A DNA stretch of 64,000 nt from Heloderma charlesbogerti (taxonomy: Eukaryota; Chordata; Lepidosauria; Squamata; Helodermatidae): positions 124,001-188,000 of the forward strand of contig JANEZZ010001866.1 of the NCBI GenBank assembly GCA_026122225.1, read 5' to 3'. Shown piece by piece: positions 1 through 11,569 of the stretch. The notes beneath the pieces are model-generated. The model did no database searches. It was given only the letters and a program-made list of their open reading frames with translations, and was not told where the DNA came from. Each line of letters starts with the position of its first letter. Positions within the stretch are counted from its first letter, which is position 1. A program made the position numbers and the translations under genes.

Positions 1-2127
1 GCCGGAGTTCACACCAGGACAGGGTGGGGGGGCACCAAAATGGGAACCTGCTGTAACTGACTGGGGAAAACTGCAATCACATAGGAGGTGGAGGGCTGGG
101 GAGATTCAGCTGGCTATGCTTCTTGATGTCAGGGGCATTGCCACCTCAGCCTACTGCTGTGTACAAGGCCTCTTCGCTGTAGCTCCTTTCATCCTGAGGG
201 TGAGATCTTGTCTTCTTTTTCTTGATCTGTAATCCACCCTGGGAGCCCTTCTGGCTGAAGAGCAGGCTGTGAATGTTTTAAACAAATCATAACTGAAGTA
301 ATATATTTTTCTTACACTCCCTTGTGAAGAGTGAAGTAGAGATACCTGTTGCGCATCATAAAAACAGAATTGCTGAGATAGCCGTGAGCTGGGAGGTGTG
401 CAAGCAGACCTTGGAAAGACACCTGCACAATGCCGAAGACACCTGCAAACCCTTCTGCTCCATTCTTCCTTGCACACTGTCTGCTCCTGGATGGAATACC
501 AGTACAGGGGGTGGGGGGTCCGTGGATTAACTGGTGCATGGACCGGTTAGCCTGGCTGTCCGTCCTGACGCCTGTCAAGATGAAGGTGTGCATGAGGGGA
601 GGCCGATGTGAAGGGAAAGGCAGCACAAAAGTGCAGCCAGGCACCGTTGCTTGGGTAATGTGCCAGCCTGAGGCAGAAGCCTTCCTAGAGGGCCGGGGCA
701 TTATCACTGTAGCCTGTTGCCGCGTACAAGGCTCTTTGCCGGCTGGGCTGGCGATTCTGTAGCTCCTTCCTTCCTACTTTTGTGGCCAAATTCCCACCTG
801 ACATCCCTCAGGCACTGGTCTAGGACCCACCATGGATTGCAATCCTGACAGTAATTAGGGGGAAGAACACACCCCAATTTTACATTTCCAATACAACCTC
901 TGCCGTCCAAAGCTAGGAAAAACAGAGGGGTGGTTACTCTGCATGGTGCATCCCATCTGAGGCACATCGTTTCTCTGCACAGTCTTGTCAAGCTCAGGGT
1001 TGCTATTACAGCAACATCTCCCAGGGGAACGGCGAGGCCTCCCGCTTCACGCCAGCGTTTTGGGCTGATTCCACCTCTGCAGGTTTCGCTTCAAGCTGCC
1101 CACAGACTCTCTCCTTTTGCCTTTGCTTATGTGAAACTCTGTGCCACCGGACCTGCTGCTGGGCCTGACTGACTCCAGCATACTGGAGGAGGAGGAGGAT
1201 CCGGCCCAGTAAACGGAATGAGCAGGCAGGCCCCCTTCTAGGGGGCTACAGCTGCGTCAGCTCAAAACAGGTCACTTAACTCCCACAGAATGTTCCGAAA
1301 ATGGGAACAAAAGGAGGCAACACGCCGGCTCAGAAATTGTTTTTCTTCCTTGGTTGGGCAGCGTTATAGAACTCGGCAGGAACCAGCACAAGCTGTTCAA
1401 GGCAGTTCCGCTGTGAGACGCCAAAGGAGGAGGAGACAGGTAAGCTGTACCCAGTGTGCGCGCTCCTTCTGGGAGCAGGGCCAAGGGGACTGTGGGCCCG
1501 AAATGCTGGCCTTAATAGCCTCCCACCAGCAGCAGCACAGTGCATCAATTTGTGGGGTGCAACTTCTCCTTGTAAATGGAAGCTTTGTGCCAACAGCCTG
1601 TCGGCTGTCCGTCTCCCTGTGGAAGTGCCTGATGAAGATTCCTCACCTGAATGATGCAGTCCTCATTTCTGAAAGCCTCCATGGTTACAGAATGGGAAAA
1701 CAGTTAATAGCTAATGAAGATGAATGCCCACAGTCTCCACTTCTCCAGGACACAGCTAGACCTCAGGGAACTGGCCCCGCCACATCCGGAAGAAGCAGGA
1801 CAAGCCACGAGACCGCCAAGAAATGAGCTCAATTTAATTATTGTGATTAGCCTGGCTTTATCGTGCAGCCGTGCAAATAATTAGCGCAAAGTGGGCTGTG
1901 GAGAGAAGCAGCTGGAAAGAATTTCCACCACCCTGGCCGTGCCTTCCCCAGCCTGGGAATTACTGCGCCTGTATCCACGCACAGCTCGGGCTATGCTCCC
2001 ATTCCTCCAAGAGGCCGCACGCTCATCACAGGCTGGGATGACTTGTGCAGAGTGGGAAGCAGGCTTGCAACTCAGCGCAATGATAAACCAGGGGATGTGG
2101 GGAGGGGACACACGAACAGAGGAAGCT
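1..2127. other. Intron sequence, little recognised
   Basis: No coding exon found. Two segments resemble each other: 143-190 (GGGGCATTGCCACC ... TGTACAAGGC ... CTGTAGCTCC) and 693-765 (GGGGCATTATCACT ... CGTACAAGGC ... CTGTAGCTCC). I see nothing else. Confidence 0.6.
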
Positions 2128-2256
2128 GCCTTAGACTGAGGCAGTATTCCAGCCTAGTATTGTCTTTCCCCGCCTTACCAGGAGATGCTGGGGATTGAAC
2201 TGGGGAGCATCTGCATGCAAAGCAGGGACTCTGCCACTGAGCTAGACCCTCCGTAA
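2128..2256 (-). repeat. tRNA-derived SINE
   Basis: On the minus strand it reads TAGCTCAGTGGCAGAGTCCC, then GCTTTGCATGCAGA and GTTCAATCCCCAGCATCTCC. These match the A-box and B-box region of the tRNA-like SINE found many times in this window. Confidence 0.85.
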
Positions 2257-2259
2257 ACT

Positions 2260-3660
2260 TCACAAGCAAGTGATGGGCTGGGGAGAGCCAAGCACCAGTG
2301 ACTCGGAGCTAGGGAAGGCCTGGCTGGTTCCGGGAGAGGGCCTCCTGAACCCTGATGGAGGAAAGAGAGATGGGCAGAGACAGGGAAGGGTGCAGTGATC
2401 TCCAGTTTGAACCCACCATCTCCCATTTAAGCAGTGGTGCTTTTCAGAACAGTTGAAGCCATTGAGCCCTTCCAAGGCTATTTTGCTGCTGGCCTTCTCT
2501 ACCAAGCCCATTAAACTCTGCTCCTCCCGGTACAAGCGGAGGTCGACAAGATTGCAATCGAGAGAGTGTAATGAGAGCGTGTTCCGTTTAACTATAATTT
2601 CCCCTTCTCATTATTGCCTTTGTCATGAGAATGGATTACATTTGCACTGCCGTTTTTTTAAAACATCACGAGGCCTGCTGTCTCTGGTGGAACAGAACTG
2701 CAGGAAGAAGCACGTTCCACTTTCATTTGTACTTGGAGGTTTGTTTGCGGAAGTGCTCCTCTCCTGATCTCATCTGCAGAAATGTGGGATGAATTCAGAC
2801 ATGCCAGTCCTTAAATTTTCCCTCTGGATGTCACATGTGAAACCCTTAGGGTGGTCACATGAGCACCCTTCTACTCTCATGGCACCCTGATCTTTGCCTT
2901 CATGCACCTCGTAGATGCGTCTGGAACTAGAGTTCACAAACACTCCCAGCATCTGTTGGGGAATGGAAATTCATACTACAGAAAGTCCAGTTTTTGATGG
3001 ATAGCTGCCATTTGCATGGTCAGGTCTCAGATATTTTTACAAGATCCAGTTTTAACTGCTGAATTCATTGCAAAGCAATGAACAAACTCATTCTGATTGG
3101 CAGCTACCGTCACCTGGTTAATCACATGATGTGATCCCAAGGAGGGAACAAATCAAGATGCTACTCAATCAAGGGAAAGAATTCAAGAAGGGGCAGCACA
3201 ATCTGACACCAATGGCTTTCCACACTTTGCAAAATGGACATATCACTCTGTCCAGCTCAGACTACTTATATGTTGGCAGAAACATGGAAATCTGCAACAA
3301 GAGACTCCACATTTTAGGAGAATAAAATAAAGCCAGCCTTTGATGGTAAAACATGCAGAGAGCTTATCCATATTTGTCCAATTTGCATGAACTCTTTCAG
3401 CAATATTGTTTGGGCTTCCAAAGTGCAGAAATCCCAGAATGACGAACACTCAGGCACATCCATCCAGTAGAACTGGCTCTACCAAACTTCTTTCCCCGTT
3501 TAAACTCGCACTTTGCCTTGCACTTCAGTGCACTCCCCCAGCCTACAGCACCTCTCAGCAAGCAGCCTTCCTCCAGCACGCCCATATTTGGAAATCGTGC
3601 ACTGGGAGCATCTCCTGACAACTAGCACAGAGAGGGGACCTGCAAATGATTCCACTTCCT
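2260..3660. other. Intron sequence, nothing recognised
   Basis: Scanned on both strands for the next MYO18B tail exon and for known repeats; none seen. Confidence 0.6.
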
Positions 3661-3662
3661 AC

Positions 3663-3752
3663 CTTGGTTTCCAGCAATTCTGTGCTCTGCCGAAGCTCCT
3701 GGCGAGAAAGCTCCGAATTTTCCAGCTTTTTTCGGAGCATCACAAGTTCCTC
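3663..3752 (-). CDS. MYO18B: MYO18B exon O (start of coiled-coil tail)
   Basis: 90 bp, 30 codons, phase 0 both sides (residues 634-663). It encodes EELVMLRKKLENSELSRQEL then RQSTELLETK, a clear heptad pattern (L, L, L, L spacing) of the tail coiled coil. The acceptor is TTTTAG after a T-rich tract and the donor is GTAGGA. The next tail exon, expected to start with a Leu-Thr-Ser type segment, was not found between 1 and 3660 and is probably outside the window. Confidence 0.92.
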
Positions 3753-4164
3753 CTAAAAAAAATGGGGGTGGGGGAGAAAGAAAGACAGAGACAGAGACAG
3801 CGAGAGTGCTTCTTTAGGGTTCCTTATGTCCTCCCTTTGCTCACAGACTCCAGATGTTCACATTCATCCCTAGCTACCTGTGTTTCTCCCCCTCTCTTGA
3901 TTGTAAAACTTTAGACTGTAAGCTCCTTGCAAGCAGGGACCTTTTTTGCAAATGTTGTAAAACACTACATACATTGATGGTGCAACATGTCTATATAAAT
4001 ACATTTGAATAGCAACAACAACAACGTATTGCTGCACGTGGTAGAGATCCCTAAGTTGTATCCTGGATAACTCCCACATCTACCACCTGTCTTCTGCCAG
4101 AATCCTCCTTTGGGTGATTTGAGGATGGTGATCATTATTAGCGGCTTCTGAAATATCTATCATT

Positions 4165-5361
4165 ATGACGGGGGAGGGGAGAGAGGGCTTGTGTACCGCA
4201 ATGACACTGGCATGTTGCGGGGGGGCAGCCACAGCACATACTCCCAGAGGACATAAATCCTTTCAGACAACTGAAGATGTCCTCACTTCCAATCTAGACA
4301 CACTGGATAAATATTTCTGTAAGTGGAGGTTACAGCCCAATCCAACACAGACGGAAGTAACATGCTTCCACCTTTGTAATAGATCAGCAGGCAGAGAGCT
4401 CAACGTTCAATTTAAGGGAAACCGGCTCAGTCACAACATGCATCCCAAATATCGTGGGGTCACACTGGATAGGACACTTTCCTATAAAGAACACTTGGTG
4501 AAGACTGCTGCCAAACTGAGAAGTAGAAATAACATTCTACACAAACTATGCGGCACCAGCTGAGGCTCGACAGCGGATATGCTGAGAACGACCGCACTCA
4601 GCCTGGTTTACTCAGCAGCAGAGTACTGTGCCCCAGTGTGGCTTAATAGTCTGCACACGAGAAAGATCGATACACAACTGCATGAGTCAATGCGTATTGT
4701 TAGTGGGACGATAGCACCTACTCCCGCATACTGGCTGCCTGTTTTGAGCCATATACCACCTCCGGATGCAAGACCGCCCTTCTTCAAGAATACCGGAAGA
4801 TTATTGACAATCTCCAGCTACCAACATTAAATGACATAACCTACTTGGAGCGAAACAGGTTAAGATCGAGGCATCCAGCCTTTTCTACTGCTAAAGCTCT
4901 TCTAGAAGATGATTTCAATAGCCACAACACGTGGAAACAACATTGGCTAAGAAATTGCCCTCCACAATGCCAAAGCTTGCCCTACATCATGGAAAAACAC
5001 TTGGATTTGACCAGCCCTGTGCGATATGGACAACCTTGAACCGAATTCGCATGGGTCATGGTAGATGTGCAGATGCCTTTTATAAATGGGGCAAAACAAC
5101 ATCATCAAATTGTGATTGTGGGGCTGAAAAACAAACTATCCAACATATAGTGACAGAGTGGCAAAACCGAGCCTACAATGGAGACTTTGCTGATTTCCTG
5201 CCTGTGACAACAGAAGTAAAAAACTATATCTGTAACCTAGACTTACATTTGTAATATTCCTGTCTATATTTTATATTTTACATTTCATATGTATTATGCT
5301 CTATGTTTTTTATTGTAATGCAATGTAAATGTGCTATATGATAAAATAAAACAAATAAAAA
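4165..5361 (+). pseudogene. Decayed non-LTR retrotransposon, 3' part of RT ORF and 3' UTR
   Basis: Translated pieces in order: SNLDTLDKYFCKWRLQPNP (frame open to 4561), SLVYSAAEYCAPVWLNSLH (4579-4830), NRLRSRHPAFSTAKALLEDD (4845-5039) and TTLNRIRMGHGRCADAFYKW with CDCGAEKQTIQHIV (4931-5254). They form the RT thumb/connection and a CxC...H zinc-binding C-terminus seen in Jockey/I-superfamily elements. Stops at 4561 and 4831 and a frameshift near 4990 disable it. The A/T-rich 3' UTR ends in AAATAAAACAAATAAAAA at about 5344-5361. It is not BovB, CR1 or L2. The clade is uncertain. Confidence 0.75.
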
Positions 5362-5685
5362 CCTCCACATCCCCAGTCATCCACTTCTTTGGGAGAAAGT
5401 CAACCCCCCCCCCCGAGTTGAGATTTAACCCAGCCCCCCAGCCTCCGGTGACCTCAGCCATGGGGAACCACAGTCTGCTCCTGTTTGCATGGCCCTGCTG
5501 CCTCCTTTGCATGGCCTCTTCCTGGATTCTGCCAGGCTTGCTCACACTGTGGTGTGACAGAAGGTGGGGATGGAGAGAAAGATGGACATTTCGTTTGCAA
5601 CCTGCAGATACCTCCATTCAGCAACCAGAAGGGTGACGAGGGAGGGAGGAAGAGAGGGAGGGAGAAGCTGCCATCCCAGCTCAGA

Positions 5686-5866
5686 GTGCTGATCCATCTG
5701 GCCCAGTATGGTCTATTCTAACTGGCAGGGGCTCTCCGGGGTCTTGGCAGAGAAGGGTCTTCACTGTCACCTGCTCCCTCAACCTTGTTGAACGGGGGAT
5801 GCGCCAGGGATTGAACCTGGGCCGTTCTGCATGGAAAGCAGGGGGCTGGACCACAGAGCCCTCAGC
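5686..5866 (-). repeat. tRNA-derived SINE
   Basis: Antisense copy. The head near 5865 reads GGGCTCTGTGGTCC on the minus strand, and the tail carries the CAGTATGG / GGATCAGC segment near 5690-5710. It lies between MYO18B exons N and O. Confidence 0.75.
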
Positions 5867-6076
5867 CCGCCACAAGAAAGGGAGGGGAAAGGTGAGAGGA
5901 CCTGTTCAGCTGTGTCCCAGTCATTCCGCAGTAATCAGTCCTATGGATTGATTGGTCCTGAAGACGCGCGAGAGAAGGATTTGGACAATGGCCACCTTTC
6001 CCTCTTGGCGCTACAGTTTCGCCTCCTTGCCAGGAAAACTCCTCAGACCCACTTTTTCCACGTGGCCAGCACATAC

Positions 6077-6220
6077 CTCCTGGGCTTGGAGCTGGCCTTC
6101 CGCAAGGCTGATGGTCAGCAGTGGCCGGACACAGCACATCAGCCGCCACCACGGCCAGCCCTTTACAGCTTGGAAGATGGCCAGGTTCTTCTGGATGCAG
6201 TGAGCAGCCAAACGCTGAAT
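6077..6220 (-). CDS. MYO18B: MYO18B exon N (head-tail junction)
   Basis: 144 bp, 48 codons, phase 0 both sides (residues 586-633). It encodes IQRLAAHCIQKNLAIFQAVK, then GWPWWRLMCCVRPLLTISL and EGQLQAQE. The Pro in GWPWWRL marks the end of the lever and the start of the rod in class II and XVIII myosins. The last residues begin the coiled coil. The acceptor is TTTCAG and the donor GTATGT. Confidence 0.95.
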
Positions 6221-6629
6221 CTGAAACGAGGGCAGGAGTCAGCCGCAGAGCCCAGAGAGAGCCAACGTTCTGGGCAAGCGCCAAGGCCAGAAAAGCTGCC
6301 CTCTGCTAGCCCGGGCACAAGATGCTGGGAAACAATCCTGCCAGCTCCCTGGTGGAGTTTGCATTTGGGTTCCTTGAGGCAGAAAAGAGATGTTGCTATT
6401 TCTGATCTGGGAGAAACGCCACTGTTTCACTGGGCCGGAGTACAGCCAAGACCAACAGTGCTCACAAGAACCTCAGTGGATAGACCAAGGTGGACCCATC
6501 TAGAACAGCATCCTGTTTCCAAAAGGGGACAGCAGCCAGATGCTTCTAGGAAGAGCCAAAAGCAGGGCATAAAGGCAAACACCATCTCCTGTGGGTCATG
6601 CCAGGCCTGGGGCTGGCAGGGGGGTGCAG

Positions 6630-6735
6630 TCCACACATCTGGAGGGCACCAGGTTGTGGAAGACTGGTGCAAAGAAGCATTTCCCATCCCAGTGCACTCC
6701 AGGTGTGTTGGACTACAACTCCCATCTGCTAGTTC
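6630..6735. repeat. Palindromic MITE-like repeat, two half copies
   Basis: Contains ATCTGGAGGGCACCAGGTTG at 6637 and GTTGGACTACAACTCCCATC at about 6706. These are the two arms of the ~120-bp palindromic repeat seen complete at 51595-51726. It sits just downstream of exon M. Confidence 0.6.
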
Positions 6736-6758
6736 TCAGGGACGTAAGAAGGGGTTAC

Positions 6759-6887
6759 CTTTAATTTCTTATATTTCTGACGGGAGAGGAACCCCTTGCA
6801 GGCTGCTTGGAGGACCGTCAAATTCTGAGATACCAGCTTCTCCCTCTGCTTCTCCAGCCTGGAGAGGACACCAGCTTTCAGGAAAAC
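6759..6887 (-). CDS. MYO18B: MYO18B exon M (lever arm, IQ motif)
   Basis: 129 bp, 43 codons, phase 0 both sides (residues 543-585). It encodes VFLKAGVLSRLEKQREKLVS then QNLTVLQAACKGFLSRQKY. VFLKAGVLSRLE is the K(V/I)FFRAG.L..LE signature at the end of the motor. LQAACKGFLSRQ fits an IQ motif, the light-chain or calmodulin site of the lever arm. The donor is GTAACC. Confidence 0.95.
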
Positions 6888-7070
6888 CTTGGTCAGGAAA
6901 GACAGAGAAAAAGGGAAGAGCAAATGGTTTACCTCCCAGGGGTGCTGCTTCTAGGCAAAAGATGGCAGAGGCGGGGGGAGGGCCCGAAGAAAGCCCCTCC
7001 CTTAAATACAACTCAGCAGGCATCCTTTTCAATGGGACAGTCTCAAAACACAACCTGGCCCCTTTGGTAC

Positions 7071-7136
7071 CTGGCTGTGGCCCACGGCAACACTCTTCTT
7101 CTCCAAACTGAGGGCCTGGAACAACTCCTCCAAAGC
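7071..7136 (-). CDS. MYO18B: MYO18B exon L (converter)
   Basis: 66 bp, exactly 22 codons, phase 0 both sides (residues 521-542). It encodes ALEELFQALSLEKKSVAVGH and SQ, the converter segment before the lever arm (G.TKVF-like position). The acceptor is GTGCAG, preceded by a GA-rich tract that reads as a pyrimidine tract on the coding strand. The donor is GTACCA. Confidence 0.92.
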
Positions 7137-7867
7137 CTGCACAGAGAGAGGGAGAGAGAGGGAGGAATTGATCTCTCAGCATCGCACCTGAGGCCACATG
7201 CCTGGACCATCCCCTCTTCGGAGACTGTTCTCAGCCTGTCATTTTAAAATGTACTGAGGGAAGACTGCAAGAGCATCTCGGGGGCTGCCCCTCAGCGGCA
7301 TAAGCCCCATTTGCTCCACGCCCAGAGAGCCTCTCATGTCCTGCCCCGCACTTCCACAGCCCTTGCTGGGGAGCAAGGACCGCCGGGCTTGACACCAGGG
7401 GGGCAGGACCTCAGGCCAGGGGCAAACCTGGCCTTCCTGAAGTCCCAGCCCAGCCCTCGAGGGCTTCCTACATCCCTTTCCACACCCTGGCAGGCACCAA
7501 GCAAAAACTTCAGCGCCCTCGAACCCTGGGAGAGGCTCCCCGCTCGTCCGTTCAGCAGGTGCCCGGCCTGTGCTGTTCGCGCCCCTTTCCCCACCACCGA
7601 GGTCTCCATTACAGATGCATCTATTGTGCCAAAAACAAAACAGGAAGACGAATCGTTGTCCGTTCTTTGAAAGGAAGCATGAAGCGCTCAGGGCATTGGA
7701 GGGAGTCGCACATTGAGTCCCACGCCAGCGCCAAGTGCAGGGTGTTGGGGGGATTGAACGTACGTCCACTTGCGGAACGTTCTGAGTCTGCCCAGCCTTC
7801 CCCACATCAGTCCTCACCCCTATAGTTAGCAGCAGGAGGTGTGAGGGCTTGCCTCATGCAAGGCATT

Positions 7868-7975
7868 CATAGAATCATAGAATAGCAGGGTTGGAAGGGG
7901 CCTACAAGGCCATCGAGTCCAACCCCCTTCTCAATGCAGGAATCCAAGTCAGATTCAACCGCCACACGTCTGCCC
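7868..7975 (-). repeat. CR1 LINE 3' end fragment
   Basis: Contains ATCATAGAATCATAGAATAG, GGTTGGAAGGGGCCTAC and CATCGAGTCCAACCCC, the antisense of the CR1 3' end. Confidence 0.85.
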
Positions 7976-8649
7976 CTTTGGGCCTGAAGGAGGAGACGCT
8001 GTCAGGGAAGCACTTTCTCGCCCGGCGTCCTCCCCCAGCCGCTCGTGGACAGCAAAGGGAGCTCAGGGAACGTGAGCAGGGATCCGGGGACCTTGTCATG
8101 TGGGGCTGCACACCACAGAGGAGGGAGGGTCTCCACAGATCTCTAGACACAGCTCACAGCAAGGGGAGGGGCAGCAGGATGGCCTTGCTTCCAGCACCAG
8201 GAAAACCCACCCAGCCACTCACAGGCAGGCAGGTGGGATGGAGCAGGGGGCCCTGTGCTCCCCCCCCCCACCGCAGGGCTGCTGCTCCTCTGCAGAAGTG
8301 GAGGGAATGCCTGGGGATCTTCTTCTCCCCTCCCATTTTTAAGGAACTCCAAAGAGGAATCTCTTGGCAGATGCAGGATTTAAGTTGTGCCATCCTCCTG
8401 TAGGTTCCGTAGAACAGCCGACTTTCTCCTTGGAATTGGACAGCCTTCAGAAACATGCAACCACCCATCCAGCTCCCCTTTTCTCACATTGATCTGTCTT
8501 AAATGACTGATGCAGAACTCCTGTGTCAGCCCCCCACACACACACACACAGGGTGAACTGCGAATGCTCCTAGGATGACCACTTCTGAATCACTTGGGAT
8601 TCAGCCTGCTGTCCAGGTGATGAAGGACAACAGTTCTTGTGGTTCTTTC

Positions 8650-9060
8650 TCTTTAAACCCAGGGCATTTCTACACCATCTAAAATCCTGCATTTGAACAG
8701 GGCTTTCTGCTTCCGTTTTAAATGCAGGATCACAAGGACTCCCTTTTTCACGTGCTTCCTTCCCCCCTCCCCTTCCCCCTCCTTCTCCCCGTATCTGAGT
8801 CTTCCATTATCTTTCATTGATCTCGCTCCTCTTCTTGCCACGTTTCCTCTTTTCATGGAAGAAACTGAAGCAGAACACAACGGGGTAATTTGATAGCTCA
8901 TTATCTGCAATAGATTTAAAAACGGAACAAAGGGCATTTAGTGCAGGGGGCGCCTTGGAGGATCACGGCGCCATGAAAGAGCCCGCAAACTTCTGTGAGG
9001 GAGCCATCTCAATCGCAGGATAAAAGCTCTGTGTGAAGAAAGCCCTGGAATCGGACATCA
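8650..9060 (+). repeat. Unclassified interspersed repeat, family X
   Basis: Shares with 49005-49850 the motif GCCATCTCAATCGCAGGATA preceded by GAGCCCGCAAACTTC, and weaker similarity in its first half. It is probably a non-autonomous element. The class is not recognised. Confidence 0.5.
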
Positions 9061-9479
9061 CAGCCCTTTGGAGGACGGTCCTCTGTAAAAGAGGACACAT
9101 GGCTACCCTAAAGAATGCACCCGCCCCATCCCCACCCTGCAGCTATGCATTACAGGGGAACAATCCATGGGGGAGAGAATCCTTCTGTGGCAGCCAGTTA
9201 TGAAGTCAATGTGGAACCTCTCGGCTCAGAGGGAGTCTACCTTGCTGGGCGAGAAATGGCAGAGCAGGACTGAGGGCTTCATGCCCTGCTGGTGGGCATG
9301 CTGGAGGCATGTGACTGGCCGCTGTGAGAAGAGAGCAAGGCCTTGCCCTGAACCAGGAAGGCTCCACTTTCAGTCTTAAGGAAGAGCTTGTCTGGGGCAC
9401 CGTCAATATATGTTGTTGTGTGTGCGATTTGTTCTATGTCATTACTTTTTATACTTTATATAATGTATTATAATGGTGC

Positions 9480-9592
9480 GGGGGGGGGGGGTAATTGTGA
9501 AATTAAATCATTTTTGTGAACTGTCCAGAGAGCTTTGGCTATGGGGAGGTATACAAATATAAGAAATGAAATGAAATGAAATGAAATGAAAT
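9480..9592 (+). repeat. L2-type LINE 3' tail with (AAATG)n
   Basis: Contains GTGAACTGTCCAGAGAGCTT and GGCTATGGGGAGGTATA, the 3' end of the L2-like family, then a GAAAT pentamer run at 9565-9592. Confidence 0.75.
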
Positions 9593-9704
9593 GGAAGGAC
9601 ATGACATGACAGGGGTGTGTAAAATTAGGCATGGTGTGAAGAAAATGCATAGGGAGAAAACCTCTGCCATAGTACCAGAACCCAGCAGGCTCATCCCATG
9701 AAGG

Positions 9705-10145
9705 TGAATGGTGGGAGATTCAGATCAAGAAGGACCTCTTCACACAGCACAGAGTTTAGCAATGGAATTCACTAACCCAGGATGTAGCAACGGGCACCAA
9801 CTTGGACAGCATTTTAGTTGGGTGATCTATTAATTGTTGTGTTTTTAATGTATCTGTTTTATCATTTTTAATGAAGTGTTTATGTAATTTCTTTTATTTT
9901 CTAGCTGCTATACTGTAAGGTACCTAGAATGCTATTTTCTTGGTAGGAAGGCAGGCCACAAATTTATTTATTTATTTGTTTGTTTGTTTATTTATTTATT
10001 TAATAACAAAAGGAGTTTAGACAAATTCATGGAGGAAAAGGCTATCGATGGCTGCTAGACATGATGGCTGTTCGTTACCTCCAGTATCAGAGGCAGTATG
10101 CTGAGGAAGATGACCGAGAGGGCACCTCCTACGTTTCTATGAATT
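9705..10145 (+). repeat. CR1 LINE 3' fragment, interrupted by an AT-rich tail
   Basis: Sense CR1 pieces at 9705-9815 (GAATTCACTAACCCAGGATG) and 10010-10145 (GACAAATTCATGGAGGAAAA, CCAGTATCAGAGGCAGTATG). Between them lies an L2-like AT-rich 3' end with a TTTA/TTTG repeat at 9960-10003. Nested insertion is inferred. Confidence 0.75.
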
Positions 10146-10359
10146 GGCACTAGCAATGATCACACCCTGTGCGCCTCATGCAACCAAGCCACCTATCTAC
10201 AGCCTGCCAAAAACTCAAGACCTCAAACGTAGAAGTAAGGATGGGCTGCATTTTTCCACTCCTGTTCCCTTAGTCTCCCCACAGCACTGAACAGCAAGAT
10301 TGACCTTATCCAACTGTCAAGCTTTTCTTGTTAAATCCTTAAGTCTTAACTGAACTTGC

Positions 10360-10410
10360 GCATGGCGCATAGCGCACGTGCGCACGTGCGCGCACGCGCA
10401 CACGCGCGCC
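10360..10410. repeat. Alternating purine-pyrimidine (CG/CA) tract
   Basis: About 50 bases of mostly GC, GT and CA steps such as CGCACGTGCGCGCACGCGCA. This is the kind of sequence that can adopt left-handed DNA. It is CpG-dense compared with its surroundings. Confidence 0.7.
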
Positions 10411-10761
10411 AATGGTCCATGCAGACCATGTGCTAATGTATAATTCAAGTCCTGGCTGTGTTGTGGCCACAGAATATGAATCGGATTTACAGTACGAAGA
10501 GAGATTAGTTCACAACACAGTCGGATTTCGAACTGGGTGGCGGGGAGAGAGAGTTTATGAGGGAGGCTGCAAATCCATCAGCAAATTATTCATAGGAGAA
10601 GAGCTTTGCTCAAAGGTTTCTATCATACCAGAAGGGTCCAGAAAGGTGCAAGAAAGAGAATTATCTTGGGACTGAATTTTCAGAATTGTGTGAGAACTTG
10701 GGACTATTTCAGTTCACTGATGGCACATATTCAAGATCACTTGAGGTTTCACAGTAGTTCG

Positions 10762-10975
10762 GGGAGGGCTGCGGCTCAGCGGTAAGAGCCCCGCTTTGCA
10801 CACAGAACGTCCCAGGTTCAAACCTCAGCAGCATCTCCAGGTCAGACTAGGAAGGAATCCTGCCTGAAACCCTGGAGCATCGCTGCTGCCAATCCGTGTT
10901 GCCAATACTGGGCTAGATGGATCAAAGGTCTGACTCAGTATAGGGCAGCATCCTATGTTCCTATGTTCTGTTTCA
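10762..10975 (+). repeat. tRNA-derived SINE, near full length
   Basis: The head GGCTCAGCGGTAAGAGCCCC and GTTCAAACCTCAGCAGC is followed by CCTGAAACCCTGGAG and the tail GGTCTGACTCAGTATAGGGC, then TATGTTCCTATGTT. Confidence 0.9.
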
Positions 10976-11059
10976 TTGTCCCACAGCAACCATAGTGTGT
11001 GCAAAAGGAGGAACCCCTGCTAGGATGCAACTGTGAAGGAAATCCCTTTCTGCTGGGAG

Positions 11060-11275
11060 GAGGGACTATAGCTCAGTGGTAGAGCTCCTGCTTTGCATGG
11101 TTCCCGGTTCAATCCCCAGCAGCATCTCCCGTTAAAAGGTTCAGGTTGCAGAGGATGGAAAAGACCCTTCTCTGCCTGAGGCTCGGGAGGTCCGCTGCCG
11201 GTCAGAGTCAGCAGTACTGAGCTAGGTGGACAAATAGTTTGATCTCATAATAAGGTGGCTTCTTAAGAAGAGGAC
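11060..11275 (+). repeat. tRNA-derived SINE, near full length
   Basis: The head TATAGCTCAGTGGTAGAGCT and GTTCAATCCCCAGCAGC is followed by a diverged body and tail (GATCTCATAATAAGGTGGCT). Confidence 0.88.
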
Positions 11276-11397
11276 TCCTGCAAGCCACCACACAGCCTCT
11301 TGCAAAGCCTTGTAAGGACGAACTGATTTGGGACAAAGCTGTTGTGGCCAGGATTTGCTTTGCTTGATTTATCAATCACACTTCTTCATTTTATCAT

Positions 11398-11560
11398 AAT
11401 TAATATCTCACCCTTCCTCCAATGAGTTCAGGGTATTACCCTGTTTCATCCCCACAACAGCCCTGCAAGGTAGGTTAATTCAAGAATGACTTCTTCAAGA
11501 ACGCCCAAGACAGCTTCATGGCTGGCCAGGTATTCAAAACCAAGCCTCCTGGATCCTTTA
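11398..11560 (+). repeat. SINE, second type (same family as 54290-54550)
   Basis: Contains CATCCCCACAACAGCCCTGC and AAGGTAGGTTAATTC, corresponding to ACAACAACCCTGTGAGGTAG in the 54-kb copy. Degenerate. Confidence 0.65.
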
Positions 11561-11569
11561 AACATCTGC

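Noticed and set aside
181..240. Candidate next MYO18B tail exon (minus-strand QDER-like reading)
   Set aside because: The reading does not form heptads, lacks proper splice borders and is shared with a similar segment at 693-765, so it is probably repeat-derived.
5831..7111. A 426-codon open frame on the plus strand
   Set aside because: It covers MYO18B exons M and N entirely and part of exon L on the opposite strand, plus their introns. It has no recognisable domain and its composition is a shadow of the coding exons and GC-rich intron.
10762..11275. Possible tRNA genes from the A-box and B-box-like sequences
   Set aside because: They are parts of ~200-bp SINE units with the same body and tail as a dozen other copies; a complete cloverleaf is not formed.
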